From Acidobacteriota bacterium (GTDB lineage Bacteria > Acidobacteriota > UBA4820 > DSQY01): DNA of 22,836 nucleotides. The translations under genes and the position numbers were made by a program. Of this stretch, positions 6,533-12,650 are shown piece after piece. The stretch lies in assembly GCA_021814355.1 (NCBI GenBank), contig JAKAIJ010000011.1, positions 1 to 22,836 on the forward strand. Direction: 5' to 3'. The first letter of the stretch is position 1. Each line of letters starts with the position of its first letter. Under the pieces are notes generated by a model. That model had not been told where the DNA came from and did not search any database. It saw only the letters and a list, made by a program, of their open reading frames with translations.

Positions 6533-7352
6533 GGAAGAGAAGCGCCTCGCCGTGCTGTCGGCGTTGGTAGAAGGCAATTCCATCCGGTCTACCGAGAGGA
6601 TGACCGGGGTCCACCGCGACACCGTCATGCGCCTCCTGGGGGCGGTGGGGACGGATTGCGAGAACCTGCTCAACCGAACCATGAGAGACCTTCCTTGCCT
6701 GAGAATCCAGGTAGACGAAATCTGGGGGTTCATCGGGAAGAAGCAGCGGCACCTTCTCCCGGGAGACGACCGCTCGAAGTTTGGGGACGTTTGGACGTTC
6801 GTGGCTATTGATGCCGACAGCAAGCTCGTCCCCACCTACGTCATCGGAAAACGCGACCTTCCGACCGCCCAGGCGTTTCTTGGCGACCTTTCAGCGCGGC
6901 TCCAGAACCGCGTCCAGTTGTCGTCCGATTCGCTTCCTGCCTACGTGGCGGCGGTGGAGGGGGCTTTTGGGCTCCGTGACGTGGACTACGGACAGATCGT
7001 AAAGTCCTACGAGGCCGCCGCTCCTGGTCCCGGTAGGTACAGCCCGCCCAAGGTGGTCTCTACGAAGCGCACGGCGGTCGTCGGGACACCCGACTTCGAG
7101 GATATCTCCACCAGCTATGTTGAGCGGCAGAACCTCACCATGAGGATGCAGGTGCGCAGACTGACCCGGTTGACGAACGCCTTCAGCAAGAAGTTGGAGA
7201 ACTTCCATGCGGCAATTGCGTTGCACTTCGCCCATTACAACTTTTGCCGGGTTCATCGCACCCTTCGCGCTACGCCCGCCATGGCCGCGGGCCTTACGTC
7301 CCAGCCCTGGACCATTAAGACCCTTCTGGCCGAAACCTCTTATTCCTTCTAA
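6519..7352 (+). CDS. IS1-family-like DDE transposase
   Basis: A 277-residue transposase that cuts and joins the 19-bp ends of this element. An N-terminal helix-turn-helix (about residues 17-41: EGNSIRSTERMTGVHRDTVMRLL) is followed by an RNase H-like DDE domain. The likely triad is Asp66 in QVDEIWGF, Asp137 in SSDSLPAY and Glu202 in SYVERQNLTMRM, then a helical end with NFCRVHRTLRATPAMAAGL. The single uninterrupted frame differs from classical IS1, which makes its transposase by frameshifting between two ORFs, and resembles long single-ORF IS1 relatives. GGGG lies 9 bases before the ATG. All motifs are intact, so it could be active. It sits in the middle of the element, divergent from the left operon. 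Confidence 0.88.
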   Translation: MNALKEEKRLAVLSALVEGNSIRSTERMTGVHRDTVMRLLGAVGTDCENLLNRTMRDLPCLRIQVDEIWGFIGKKQRHLLPGDDRSKFGDVWTFVAIDADSKLVPTYVIGKRDLPTAQAFLGDLSARLQNRVQLSSDSLPAYVAAVEGAFGLRDVDYGQIVKSYEAAAPGPGRYSPPKVVSTKRTAVVGTPDFEDISTSYVERQNLTMRMQVRRLTRLTNAFSKKLENFHAAIALHFAHYNFCRVHRTLRATPAMAAGLTSQPWTIKTLLAETSYSF

Positions 7353-7359
7353 GGAGGCT

Positions 7360-7623
7360 CTATGAACTCCGAGAAAATCGCGCCAGAAAGTTCTTTAGAG
7401 CGCACCACGCGGTTAGTAGAAATGAGGCGGTGGGAAAGGCTGGTATCTCCGCTTCTAGCGTCCCGTCTATTTGAGCAAGCGGCATTTTCTGGAGTCTGCT
7501 ACGGGCATCTTCCATACCATAGGCTGGCACGTCCACCCCCCACCAAGCGCCATCGTGATAGTAGCGGCAAGTGAAAACTTGCCATCCTCCACGGCGATCT
7601 TTGCCCCTGTAAGGAGTGTCCAA
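7360..7623 (-). CDS. Small conserved passenger protein (start uncertain)
   Basis: Up to about 87 residues. The core WQVFTCRYYHDGAWWGVDVPAYGMEDARSRLQKMPLAQIDGTLEAEIPA has the strand-strand-helix pattern of a family of small unknown proteins with a YxYDGAxW...DAexRLR motif. A hydrophobic segment (FLLTAWCALKNFL) ends it. There is no in-frame ATG or GTG before the conserved part; the nearest start is a TTG at 7623, without a good ribosome site, so the 5' end may be lost or initiation unusual. The gene converges on the transposase, 7 bases from its stop. On the opposite strand an ATG at 7362 follows a perfect AAGGAGG, but that 70-residue frame looks unlike a protein. Confidence 0.5.
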   Translation of the reverse strand: MDTPYRGKDRRGGWQVFTCRYYHDGAWWGVDVPAYGMEDARSRLQKMPLAQIDGTLEAEIPAFPTASFLLTAWCALKNFLARFSRSS

Positions 7624-7793
7624 TGAGGTTTCATGTCTACCAGGATAAGGCTGGTCAGTGGCGCTGGCGTCTTTGGGCTGCGAACAACCGGATTGTTGCT
7701 GACTCCGGCGAAGGATACGCGAGCAGGGCTGCTTGTGAGCAGGGAGTCGGTTTGGTGAAGGCGGCATACAACGCTCCTATCGTCTACTCGTAA
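7623..7793 (+). CDS. DUF1508 (YegP-like) small protein
   Basis: A 56-residue protein that is one DUF1508 repeat: RFHVYQDKAGQWRWRLWAANNRIVADSGEGYASRAACEQGV. The pattern F-x-V-Y-x-D-x-x-G-x-W-R-W-R-L, then SGEGY-x-S, then C is characteristic. E. coli YegP has two such repeats. The function of the family is unknown. TAAGGAG lies 6 bases before the ATG. The gene is the rightmost passenger and ends 52 bases before the right inverted repeat, with a strong hairpin between. Its presence in a transposon is unusual and suggests a host-interaction or stress role, but this is inference. Confidence 0.82.
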   Translation: MRFHVYQDKAGQWRWRLWAANNRIVADSGEGYASRAACEQGVGLVKAAYNAPIVYS

Positions 7794-7805
7794 TCAAGAG
7801 AACCC

Positions 7806-7838
7806 GGCGGACCGGAAGGGTCTTCCCTCCGGTCCGCC
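7806..7838 (+). terminator. Strong hairpin after the DUF1508 gene
   Basis: GGCGGACCGGA pairs with TCCGGTCCGCC, extended by GGG/CCC across one bulged A, with a TCTT loop. There is no long T run after it, so it may be a terminator or a barrier that shields the transposon end from transcription. Confidence 0.6.
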
Positions 7839-7844
7839 CCCCGT

Positions 7845-7863
7845 TTCAAATTAGGACACTACC
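7845..7863. repeat. Right terminal inverted repeat, 19 bp
   Basis: Exact reverse complement of 5077-5095, directly followed by the second AGGGATAG. Confidence 0.93.
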
Positions 7864-7871
7864 AGGGATAG
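7864..7871. repeat. 8-bp target-site duplication, right copy
   Basis: AGGGATAG, identical to 5069-5076. Confidence 0.9.
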
Positions 7872-7897
7872 TAGCGCGGGACATGCACGTACCTCCT
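7864..7897 (-). pseudogene. Displaced 5' end of the DUF4145 cassette gene
   Basis: The minus strand has AGGAGG (7897-7892), 7 bases, then ATG (7884-7882) and codons for MSRATIP that end in the target duplication. They continue in frame at 5068 (DSAALDPH...). This piece is the original ribosome site and first seven codons of the gene now at 4331-5068. Confidence 0.82.
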
Positions 7898-7905
7898 TTT
7901 AAGGC

Positions 7906-7912
7906 ACCTAAC
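7906..7912 (-). other. 5' boundary of integron cassette 1 (GTTAGGT)
   Basis: GTTAGGT on the minus strand fits GTTRRRY and is the exact complement of cassette 1's own R'' core ACCTAAC (4327-4321). It marks the attI/cassette junction, 22 bases before the original DUF4145 start codon. Without the transposon and one duplication the cassette would be about 910 bp. Confidence 0.8.
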
Positions 7913-8109
7913 ATATATATATTAGCCCGCGAGAATAGGCTGCGGAATCGGCGGGCTGTCCTGGGGCGGCAGCCTATCATGTTTTTTGAGCCTTCCTGCA
8001 TCCATCACTTTTTCAGTTAGTTGGGCCCATTTTCTCGCTACCCTCCCGATTGAGCCACCGGGATAGCCCGCCAAACAAAGCATGGTGACACTCTGCATGA
8101 TCACCCATG
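7913..8109 (-). other. Candidate attI/leader region of the integron
   Basis: This stretch lies between the integrase remnant and the first cassette, where attI belongs in a reverse-oriented integron. It contains interleaved inverted repeats (AGCCCGC...GCGGGCT and ATAGGCTGC...GGCAGCCTAT, 7924-7990) and an A/T-only run right at the boundary (TAATAT as a weak minus-strand -10). A 53-codon minus frame (8083-7922) has no ribosome site and no recognisable domain. Because attI sequences are poorly conserved, the assignment rests on position. Confidence 0.4.
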
Positions 8110-8424
8110 TTAATCCGCGTCTGCCGGGCTGACAACTTCCAAACCGCCCCGGTTGAGGACGTGGGTGTAGATCGTGGCGGCGCTCATGTTGTTGTGGCTT
8201 AGCAACTCCTGGGCGGTGCGGGTCTCCTGGCCCGTCTCCGGGAAGCGGGTGGCGAAGCAATGGCGGAGGATGTGGGGACCCGTGAGTTTGGTGATCCCGG
8301 CATCGCTCGCTCGCGGCGGCGGCGGCCATCCTCGCGGGTCTCCGGGTGGCCGAAGAGGCCCCCATGGCGGGGCCGGAGTCGCGCGGGGCTCCGCAAGCCG
8401 AACGTTTCTGCCTTTGAATTTCAC
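8110..8424 (-). pseudogene. intI: Integron integrase (IntI) C-terminal remnant
   Basis: Only the last 65 codons (8304-8110) are clearly IntI: DAGITKLTGPHILRHCFATRF, then ETRTAQELLSHNN, then ATIYTHVLNRGG and VVSPADAD before TAA. These carry the second catalytic Arg (HILRH), the His of the LLGH motif (here LLSHNN) and the nucleophilic Tyr (IYTHV). THVLNRGG...SPAD is specific to integron integrases among tyrosine recombinases. Upstream the frame stays open to 8424 but is Pro/Arg-rich noise, and the other frames hold no IntI sequence, so three quarters of the gene (about 250 residues, including the first catalytic Arg and the IntI-specific insert) is gone. It cannot be active. It reads toward the cassettes, which run in the same direction. 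Confidence 0.88.
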
Positions 8425-8461
8425 GCTTTTCGGGCCACGCTTCGCCTTCCTTGCGCGCCCC

Positions 8462-8490
8462 TTGACAAGATGATTTCTTTATGATATTAT
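8462..8490 (+). promoter_or_regulatory. Sigma-70 promoter of the SPFH operon
   Basis: TTGACA (8462-8467), a 17-base spacer, TATTAT (8485-8490), inside an A/T-rich patch. The predicted start near 8497 gives a 26-base leader with GGAGGGAGG before the SPFH ATG. It lies directly behind the broken integrase end. Confidence 0.82.
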
Positions 8491-8522
8491 TTATATACCA
8501 AAGATGGAGGGAGGTACCCGCC

Positions 8523-9425
8523 ATGAGCAAAGAGATCGTGACCCGTCCCGCCTCCGGCTGGGGCATGTTGTTCGTGAACATCCTGCTCTACCCCGTTCTC
8601 CTCTTCAGTTTCATCGGGGTGGTGTCGAACCTGGGCAACCGCACGCTCGAACCCGCCCTCGGCGTTCCCGCCATCATCGGACTCGCCCTGCTGATGATCG
8701 GCAACATCCTGATCTCCGCGGGGTTTTTGATCATCCAGCCCAACGAGTCCGCGGTGCTGACCCTCTTCGGCGAGTACAAGGGGAGCGCGAAGCAGAACGG
8801 CTTCTGGTGGGTGAACCCCTTCTACCAGAAGCGGAAGGCGTCGCTACGCTACCACAACCTGAACAGCGAGAAGCTCAAGGTGAACGACAAGGCGGGCAAT
8901 CCCATCGAGATCGCCGCCGTCGTGGTCTGGAAGGTGGAGGACACCTTCGCCGCCTGCTTCGAGGTGGAGAACTACAACGACTACGTGACGGTCCAGAGCG
9001 AGTCGGCCCTGCGCCACCTCGCCACCGCCTACCCCTACGACGCGTGGGAGACCGCGGAGGCCGAGTCCATCTCCCTGCGCGGCAACATTGACGAGGTCTC
9101 CGCCGCCCTCGAGCAGGAGCTCCAGACCCGGCTCGCCCGTGCCGGCGTCCGCGTGATCGAGGCCCGCCTGAGTCACCTGGCCTACGCCCCCGAGATCGCC
9201 GGCGCCATGCTCCAGCGACAGCAGGCATCCGCCATCATCGCCGCCCGCCAGAAGATCGTCGAGGGGGCCGTGGGGATGGTGGAGATGGCCCTCGAGAAGC
9301 TCTCGTCCCGCAAGATCGTCGAGCTCGACTCCGAGCGGAAGGCCCAGATGGTCTCCAACCTTCTCGTGGTGCTCTGCGGCGAGAAGTCGGCCCACCCCGT
9401 CCTGAACGCCGGGTCGCTCTACTAG
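8523..9425 (+). CDS. SPFH/band-7 membrane scaffold protein
   Basis: A 300-residue protein of the SPFH (stomatin/prohibitin/flotillin/HflK) superfamily, which forms oligomeric scaffolds in membranes. Two hydrophobic segments (about residues 13-34 and 48-70) precede the band-7 domain (IQPNESAVLTLFGEYKGSAKQNGFWWVNPF ... KVNDKAGNPIEIAAVVVWKVED). The C-terminal helical part (ARLSHLAYAPEIAGAMLQRQQASAIIAARQKIVEGAVGMVEMAL) is the usual assembly region. The ATG at 8523 is selected over an earlier frame extension because it has GGAGGGAGG and a perfect promoter at the right distance. Two small genes follow on the same strand; this SPFH-small-Arc arrangement suggests a dedicated operon. No NfeD-type protease partner is present. 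Confidence 0.9.
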   Translation: MSKEIVTRPASGWGMLFVNILLYPVLLFSFIGVVSNLGNRTLEPALGVPAIIGLALLMIGNILISAGFLIIQPNESAVLTLFGEYKGSAKQNGFWWVNPFYQKRKASLRYHNLNSEKLKVNDKAGNPIEIAAVVVWKVEDTFAACFEVENYNDYVTVQSESALRHLATAYPYDAWETAEAESISLRGNIDEVSAALEQELQTRLARAGVRVIEARLSHLAYAPEIAGAMLQRQQASAIIAARQKIVEGAVGMVEMALEKLSSRKIVELDSERKAQMVSNLLVVLCGEKSAHPVLNAGSLY

Positions 9426-9459
9426 CTCCGTGGTCGAGGGCCGCGGGGGAGGAGGCGCC

Positions 9460-9603
9460 ATGACGGTCACCGCCGCGTTTTCGTCCAAGGCGTTCCGCAT
9501 CGAGGCGCAGGGCGTCGCGTGGGGAATCCTCGTCCGCGCGCCGAATGTCCGCGCGGTCGTGGAGATGCGCTGCGGCACAACCGGGGCGGTCGAGCCCCTC
9601 TAA
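9460..9603 (+). CDS. 47-aa hypothetical protein in the SPFH operon
   Basis: A short frame from ATG 9460 to TAA 9603 with GGGGGAGGAGG about 6 bases upstream. The stop is 16 bases before the next gene's GTG. The peptide (FSSKAFRIEAQGVAWGILVRAPNVRAVVEMRCG region) alternates polar and hydrophobic residues like a small beta protein and has no membrane segment. I do not recognise it. Good ribosome site and tight operon spacing support it; it is too short to judge by composition alone. Confidence 0.5.
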   Translation: MTVTAAFSSKAFRIEAQGVAWGILVRAPNVRAVVEMRCGTTGAVEPL

Positions 9604-9619
9604 GGCGGAGGGCAGAGCG

Positions 9620-9814
9620 GTGGCGGAGAAGCGGCCCTTCCTTCTGCGCATCAGCCCGGAGCTCCGAGACGAGCTCCAGCGCTGGGCCGCCGCGGAGCTG
9701 CGCAGCGTCAACGCCCAGATCGAGTACCTTTTGCGCCGGGCCGTCGAGGAGCGCCGGAGCGGGAAGGCCCGGCCCCGCGAGGGCGAGGGCCCGGAGCCCC
9801 GCGGGCGGAAATAG
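9620..9814 (+). CDS. Arc-type ribbon-helix-helix DNA-binding protein
   Basis: A 64-residue protein starting at GTG 9620, with GGCGGAGGG about 7 bases upstream. The core KRPFLLRISPELRDELQRWAAAELRSVNAQIEYLLRRAVEERR matches the Arc/CopG fold: a short strand (PFLLRIS), helix 1 (PELRDELQRWA), turn, helix 2 (VNAQIEYLLRRAV). The basic tail is disordered-looking. It is last in the SPFH operon, so autoregulation of that operon is the simplest role (inference). There is no toxin gene beside it, so an orphan antitoxin label is not supported. Confidence 0.83.
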   Translation: MAEKRPFLLRISPELRDELQRWAAAELRSVNAQIEYLLRRAVEERRSGKARPREGEGPEPRGRK

Positions 9815-9845
9815 CTCCCGACCGCCGGCACCGCGGGCCCCGCGC

Positions 9846-9875
9846 CGAGCGGGAAGGGGTGTCCCTCCCCGCTCG
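9846..9875. terminator. Intergenic hairpin between convergent genes
   Basis: CGAGCGGGAAGGG pairs with CCCTCCCCGCTCG (one A-C mismatch) around a GTGT loop. A second GC stem around AAAAAACG (about 9887-9911) follows and would give a T run on the minus strand. Together they can terminate the SPFH operon and the DUF1579 gene. Confidence 0.6.
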
Positions 9876-9914
9876 ACGCAGTAGGGCGCGCGGGAAAAAA
9901 CGCCCCGCGCGGGC

Positions 9915-10544
9915 CTACTTGCGGCCGGGCTTTCCGCCCCGCTTGGCGTAGGCCAGCTCCATGGCCTTCACCTCCTTGCCGTCGGGGGCCGTATCGTACA
10001 TCTCCACCGTGAAGTGGGCGTCGTCCTGCCAGCGGGTCACCGAGCGGCCGTGCTTCGCCTTCCCGGTGGCCGGGTCGTTGTAGGTGCTGGCGGTGGTCAG
10101 CGTGGTGCCGTCGGGCCCCAGCTGCCCCTCCTCGGTGAAGAAGCCCGTACCCATGTTGTCAATCCAGAGGGAGACGAACTTCTTCTGCACGTTGTCGTAC
10201 CCGGCGAGGCCCAGCCCCTCGAAGGGCTGGTCCATGAAGGTGGAGGTGTAGCGCTGCTCCACGAACCGGCCGCCCAGAAGGGAGGTGAAGACGGCGGTCC
10301 CCTGGGAGAGCGAGGGCTCCCCCGGCCCCATCCAGGCCTTCACCGAGACGTTCCACGTCCCGACCATCTTGGCCAGGTGCTTGTGGGGCTCGCCGGGGGC
10401 GGCCGCCTTGCGGTACATCTCCATCATGGCCTGCATCTTCGGGGCGGGCGGCGCGGGCGCGGCGGCGGGCTTCTTCTTCTCCTGCGCGGCGCCCGCCAGG
10501 GCCAGCGCCGCGAGGACCAACGCGAAAGCGGCTCTCTTCCACAT
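9915..10544 (-). CDS. Secreted DUF1579 family protein
   Basis: A 209-residue exported protein. A signal peptide (MWKRAAFALVLAALALAGAAQ) is followed by a Lys/Pro/Ala linker and a DUF1579 beta-barrel-like domain. Typical stretches are LAKMVGTWNVSVKAWMGPGEP, GRFVEQRYTSTFMDQPFEGLGLAGYDNVQKKFVSLWIDNMGTG and DGTTLTTASTYNDPATGK. The family is common in Acidobacteriota and related groups; its function is not known (ligand binding is often supposed). ATG 10544 is used: GGAGG is 5 bases upstream, while a GTG two codons earlier overlaps that site. The winged-helix regulator downstream of its promoter side is divergent. Confidence 0.88.
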   Translation of the reverse strand: MWKRAAFALVLAALALAGAAQEKKKPAAAPAPPAPKMQAMMEMYRKAAAPGEPHKHLAKMVGTWNVSVKAWMGPGEPSLSQGTAVFTSLLGGRFVEQRYTSTFMDQPFEGLGLAGYDNVQKKFVSLWIDNMGTGFFTEEGQLGPDGTTLTTASTYNDPATGKAKHGRSVTRWQDDAHFTVEMYDTAPDGKEVKAMELAYAKRGGKPGRK

Positions 10545-10749
10545 GTGCACCTCCGTTCTGCTGCGTGCGCTTCGGGAACCCGCCGGCGGCGGGGACTATT
10601 TCCCGGCTGTTTCCCGCTTGCGAGGGTCGTTCGCGGGCGGGCCGTTCCTTGACAGGTTCCCGCCTGGGGGCCACACTCCCTCCGGTGGCCCGCACTGCCG
10701 ACTATACTCCAGGTGGGAAGCGGGCCGCGGACCGCGGAGGGAGGACCCC

Positions 10750-11076
10750 ATGGGCAAGGAGGCGCCGCGGCGGCCCGAGCCGGACCGGATCCTCGGGGTG
10801 GACCGCCTGATCCACGAACCGGCGCGGCTGCTCATCCTGGCCCACCTGGCTTCGGGCGAGGCGGATTTCACGACCCTCCTGAAAAGCACCGGGCTGACCC
10901 GCGGCAACCTGGCCGCCCACCTCGCCAAGCTCTCCGAGGCGAAGTACGTCGCCGTGGAGAAGCGCGCCGCGGAGGAGCCCCTCCGGACGCGACTGGCCCT
11001 CACCCGCGCCGGCCGCTCGGCCCTCAAGACCTACCGGAAGTCCATGCGCAAGGCGCTCAAGGAGATTCGGGGGTAG
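10750..11076 (+). CDS. Winged-helix transcriptional regulator
   Basis: A 108-residue protein almost entirely made of one winged-helix domain: VDRLIHEPARLLILAHLASG, FTTLLKSTGLTRGNLAAHLAKLSEAKYVAVEKRA (recognition helix GNLAAHLAKL), RLALTRAGRSAL, then a basic C-terminal helix. This is the MarR/PadR-like 'HTH_27' type of small regulator. GGAGGGAGGACCCC precedes the ATG and a TATACT box lies at about 10701-10706. It is divergent from the DUF1579 gene, so control of that gene or of itself is plausible. No ligand-binding site can be identified. Confidence 0.82.
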   Translation: MGKEAPRRPEPDRILGVDRLIHEPARLLILAHLASGEADFTTLLKSTGLTRGNLAAHLAKLSEAKYVAVEKRAAEEPLRTRLALTRAGRSALKTYRKSMRKALKEIRG

Positions 11077-11130
11077 CCGGGGTCCGGCGCCTCATCCTCT
11101 CCTCCCAGGCACCCCGCTTTTCGCCGAAAC

Positions 11131-11159
11131 TTGACAACCCGGTTTTTTCGTAGTATTGT
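11131..11159 (+). promoter_or_regulatory. Promoter of the arsenic operon
   Basis: TTGACA (11131-11136), a 17-base spacer, TATTGT (11154-11159). Transcription would begin near 11166, inside the palindrome that follows. Confidence 0.8.
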
Positions 11160-11181
11160 CATATCGTCATTTAACGATATG
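11160..11181. promoter_or_regulatory. Palindromic operator, probable ArsR site
   Basis: CATATCGT - 6 bases - ACGATATG is a perfect 8-bp inverted repeat that covers the transcription start. This is the usual place for an ArsR dimer to block polymerase until arsenite binds. Confidence 0.75.
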
Positions 11182-11196
11182 AGTGCGGAGGGAATC

Positions 11197-11577
11197 GTGC
11201 TGAAGGACGTCGAGAAGCTCCTGAAAGCCGCCGGCGACCGGGCCCGGCTCCGCATCCTCGCCCTGCTCGACGGCGGCGAGCTGTGCGTCTGCCAGCTCGT
11301 GGCGGTGCTGGGGCTCTCCCAGTCCACCGTCAGCAAGCACCTCTCGGTGCTCGAGCACGCGGGCCTCGTGGAGAACGAGCGCCGGGGCAAGTGGATGTTT
11401 TACCGCCTGGGCCGGCCGGCCGCCGGGCGGGCGCGCCGCCTCCTGCCGCTGCTGCGCTGCTGCGGAGAGGACGATCCGCAGATCGCCGAGGACCAGGCCA
11501 GGGCGCGCGGCCGGAAAGTCCGCGGTCTCCTCGCCTGCTGTCCGCCGCGCGGGGGCGGGAAGAGGGGGCGGCCGTGA
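11197..11577 (+). CDS. arsR: ArsR-family arsenic-responsive repressor
   Basis: A 126-residue ArsR/SmtB repressor that leaves DNA on binding As(III). The winged helix carries GELCVCQLVAVLGLSQSTVSKHLSVLEHAGLV; the ELCVC motif (Cys30, Cys32) is the classical arsenite site next to the recognition helix. Extra Cys pairs (LRCCGEDD, LACCPP) in the C-terminal tail could add ligands. The GTG at 11197 is preferred: GGAGG lies 5 bases before it. The ATG at 11179 overlaps the operator and is almost at the transcription start. The stop overlaps the acr3 GTG by 4 bases. First gene of a four-gene operon. Confidence 0.92.
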   Translation: MLKDVEKLLKAAGDRARLRILALLDGGELCVCQLVAVLGLSQSTVSKHLSVLEHAGLVENERRGKWMFYRLGRPAAGRARRLLPLLRCCGEDDPQIAEDQARARGRKVRGLLACCPPRGGGKRGRP

Positions 11578-12650
11578 GCGCGGACGCGGAGGTCCGCAGA
11601 CTCGGCCTCTTCGAGCGATACCTGACCCTCTGGGTGGCCGCCTGCATGGCGGCGGGCGTGGCCCTGGGGAAGCTTCTGCCCGGCTTTACCGACGCCGTCC
11701 GGCGCCTCGAGTTCGGCCCGGGGAGCCAGATCAACGCCGCCATCGCCGTGCTCATCTGGCTCATGATCTACCCCATGATGCTCAAGATAGATTTCACGAG
11801 CATCCTGGACGTCCGGAAGAGGCCCGGGGGGCTCCTGGTCACGCTCTTCGTGAACTGGCTCGTGAAGCCCTTCTCCATGGCCTTCATCGCCTGGCTCTTC
11901 TTCAAGCACCTCTTCCTGCCCTGGATCGGGCCCGAGGCGGCCAACCAGTACATCGCCGGGGCCATCATCCTCGCGGCGGCGCCGTGCACCGCCATGGTTT
12001 TCGTCTGGAGCTACCTGACCGACGGCGATCCGGCCTACACCCTGGTCCAGGTCTCGGTGAACGACCTCATCATGCTCGTGGCGTTCGCACCCATCGTGAC
12101 CTTCCTCGTGAGCGGCGCGAGCAACCTGACGGTTCCCTTTAAGGTCCTGCTCTACAGCGTCTTCGCGTTCATCGTCATCCCGCTGGCGCTCGGCAGCCTA
12201 AGCAGGGTCCTGCTCATCAAGGCCAAGGGTCCCGAATGGTTCGAGAAGAAGTACCTGGCGTTCTTCCACCCCGTGACCATCCTGGCTCTGCTGGCCACGC
12301 TGGTGCTCATCTTCGCCTTCCAGGCGGACAACATCACGGGCAAGGCGTTCCACGTGGTCCTCATCGCCGTCCCCCTGCTGATCCAGGTCTACTTCAACGC
12401 GGGCCTCGCCTACGGCCTGATGAAGCTCCTCAAGGTGCCCCACGCCGTGGCCGCGCCCGGCGCCCTCATCGGGGCGAGCAACTTTTTCGAACTCGCGGTG
12501 GCCACGGCCATCGCGCTCTACGGCCCGGGCTCCGGGGCTGCGCTGGCGACCGTCGTGGGTGTCCTCGTCGAAGTGCCGGTCATGCTCTCCGTGTGCAGCG
12601 TGTGCAACCGGACCCGGGGCTGGTTCCCCGCAGGGGAGGCCGCGCCATGA
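11574..12650 (+). CDS. acr3: Acr3 arsenite efflux permease
   Basis: A 358-residue inner-membrane protein of the BASS superfamily that exports arsenite. About ten hydrophobic segments are visible. The conserved AAAPCTAMVFVWSYLTDGDP motif holds the essential Cys (Cys138) and GASNFFELAVATAIALYG holds the conserved Glu late in the chain. LEFGPGSQINAAIAVLIWLMIYPMMLKIDF near the N-terminus is also typical. The start is the GTG at 11574 within the GTGA overlap with arsR, and the stop overlaps the arsC ATG (ATGA), so translation is coupled throughout. It is Acr3, not the unrelated ArsB. Confidence 0.95.
   Translation: MSADAEVRRLGLFERYLTLWVAACMAAGVALGKLLPGFTDAVRRLEFGPGSQINAAIAVLIWLMIYPMMLKIDFTSILDVRKRPGGLLVTLFVNWLVKPFSMAFIAWLFFKHLFLPWIGPEAANQYIAGAIILAAAPCTAMVFVWSYLTDGDPAYTLVQVSVNDLIMLVAFAPIVTFLVSGASNLTVPFKVLLYSVFAFIVIPLALGSLSRVLLIKAKGPEWFEKKYLAFFHPVTILALLATLVLIFAFQADNITGKAFHVVLIAVPLLIQVYFNAGLAYGLMKLLKVPHAVAAPGALIGASNFFELAVATAIALYGPGSGAALATVVGVLVEVPVMLSVCSVCNRTRGWFPAGEAAP

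Larger units (their letters stand above)
5077..7863. mobile_element. IS1-family-like transposon with passenger genes (2787 bp)
   Basis: A complete insertion bounded by perfect 19-bp inverted repeats and flanked by an 8-bp duplication, so it moved as one unit. Besides the plus-strand transposase it holds a divergent two-gene operon (5104-6221), a convergent small gene (7360-7623) and a DUF1508 gene (7623-7793) that ends at a strong hairpin near the right end. Typical IS1 elements are about 0.8-1.2 kb with only transposase genes; this one is over twice that. It sits in an integron cassette and has broken its DUF4145 gene. Both operons have near-consensus sigma-70 promoters, so passengers are probably expressed. 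The family is assigned from the transposase; I cannot check it against an IS database. Confidence 0.9.

Noticed and set aside
7362..7574. A 70-codon plus-strand frame right after the transposase with a perfect AAGGAGG
   Set aside because: The product is Arg/Ser/Pro-rich without a pattern, while the opposite strand encodes a protein-like conserved core. The ribosome site is noted as a finding instead of a gene.
8060..8075. GGATAGCCCGCCAAA shared between about 8061-8075 and (reverse) 20193-20207
   Set aside because: A single 15-base match in 23 kb of GC-biased DNA is close to chance expectation, and the flanks do not match.
7922..8083. A 53-codon minus-strand frame in the attI candidate region
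   Set aside because: No ribosome site, no recognisable domain, and it overlaps the region's inverted repeats.
9620..9814. Reading the Arc-type protein as half of a toxin-antitoxin pair
   Set aside because: No toxin-like gene is adjacent; the only small neighbour is a 47-codon frame that does not resemble any toxin.
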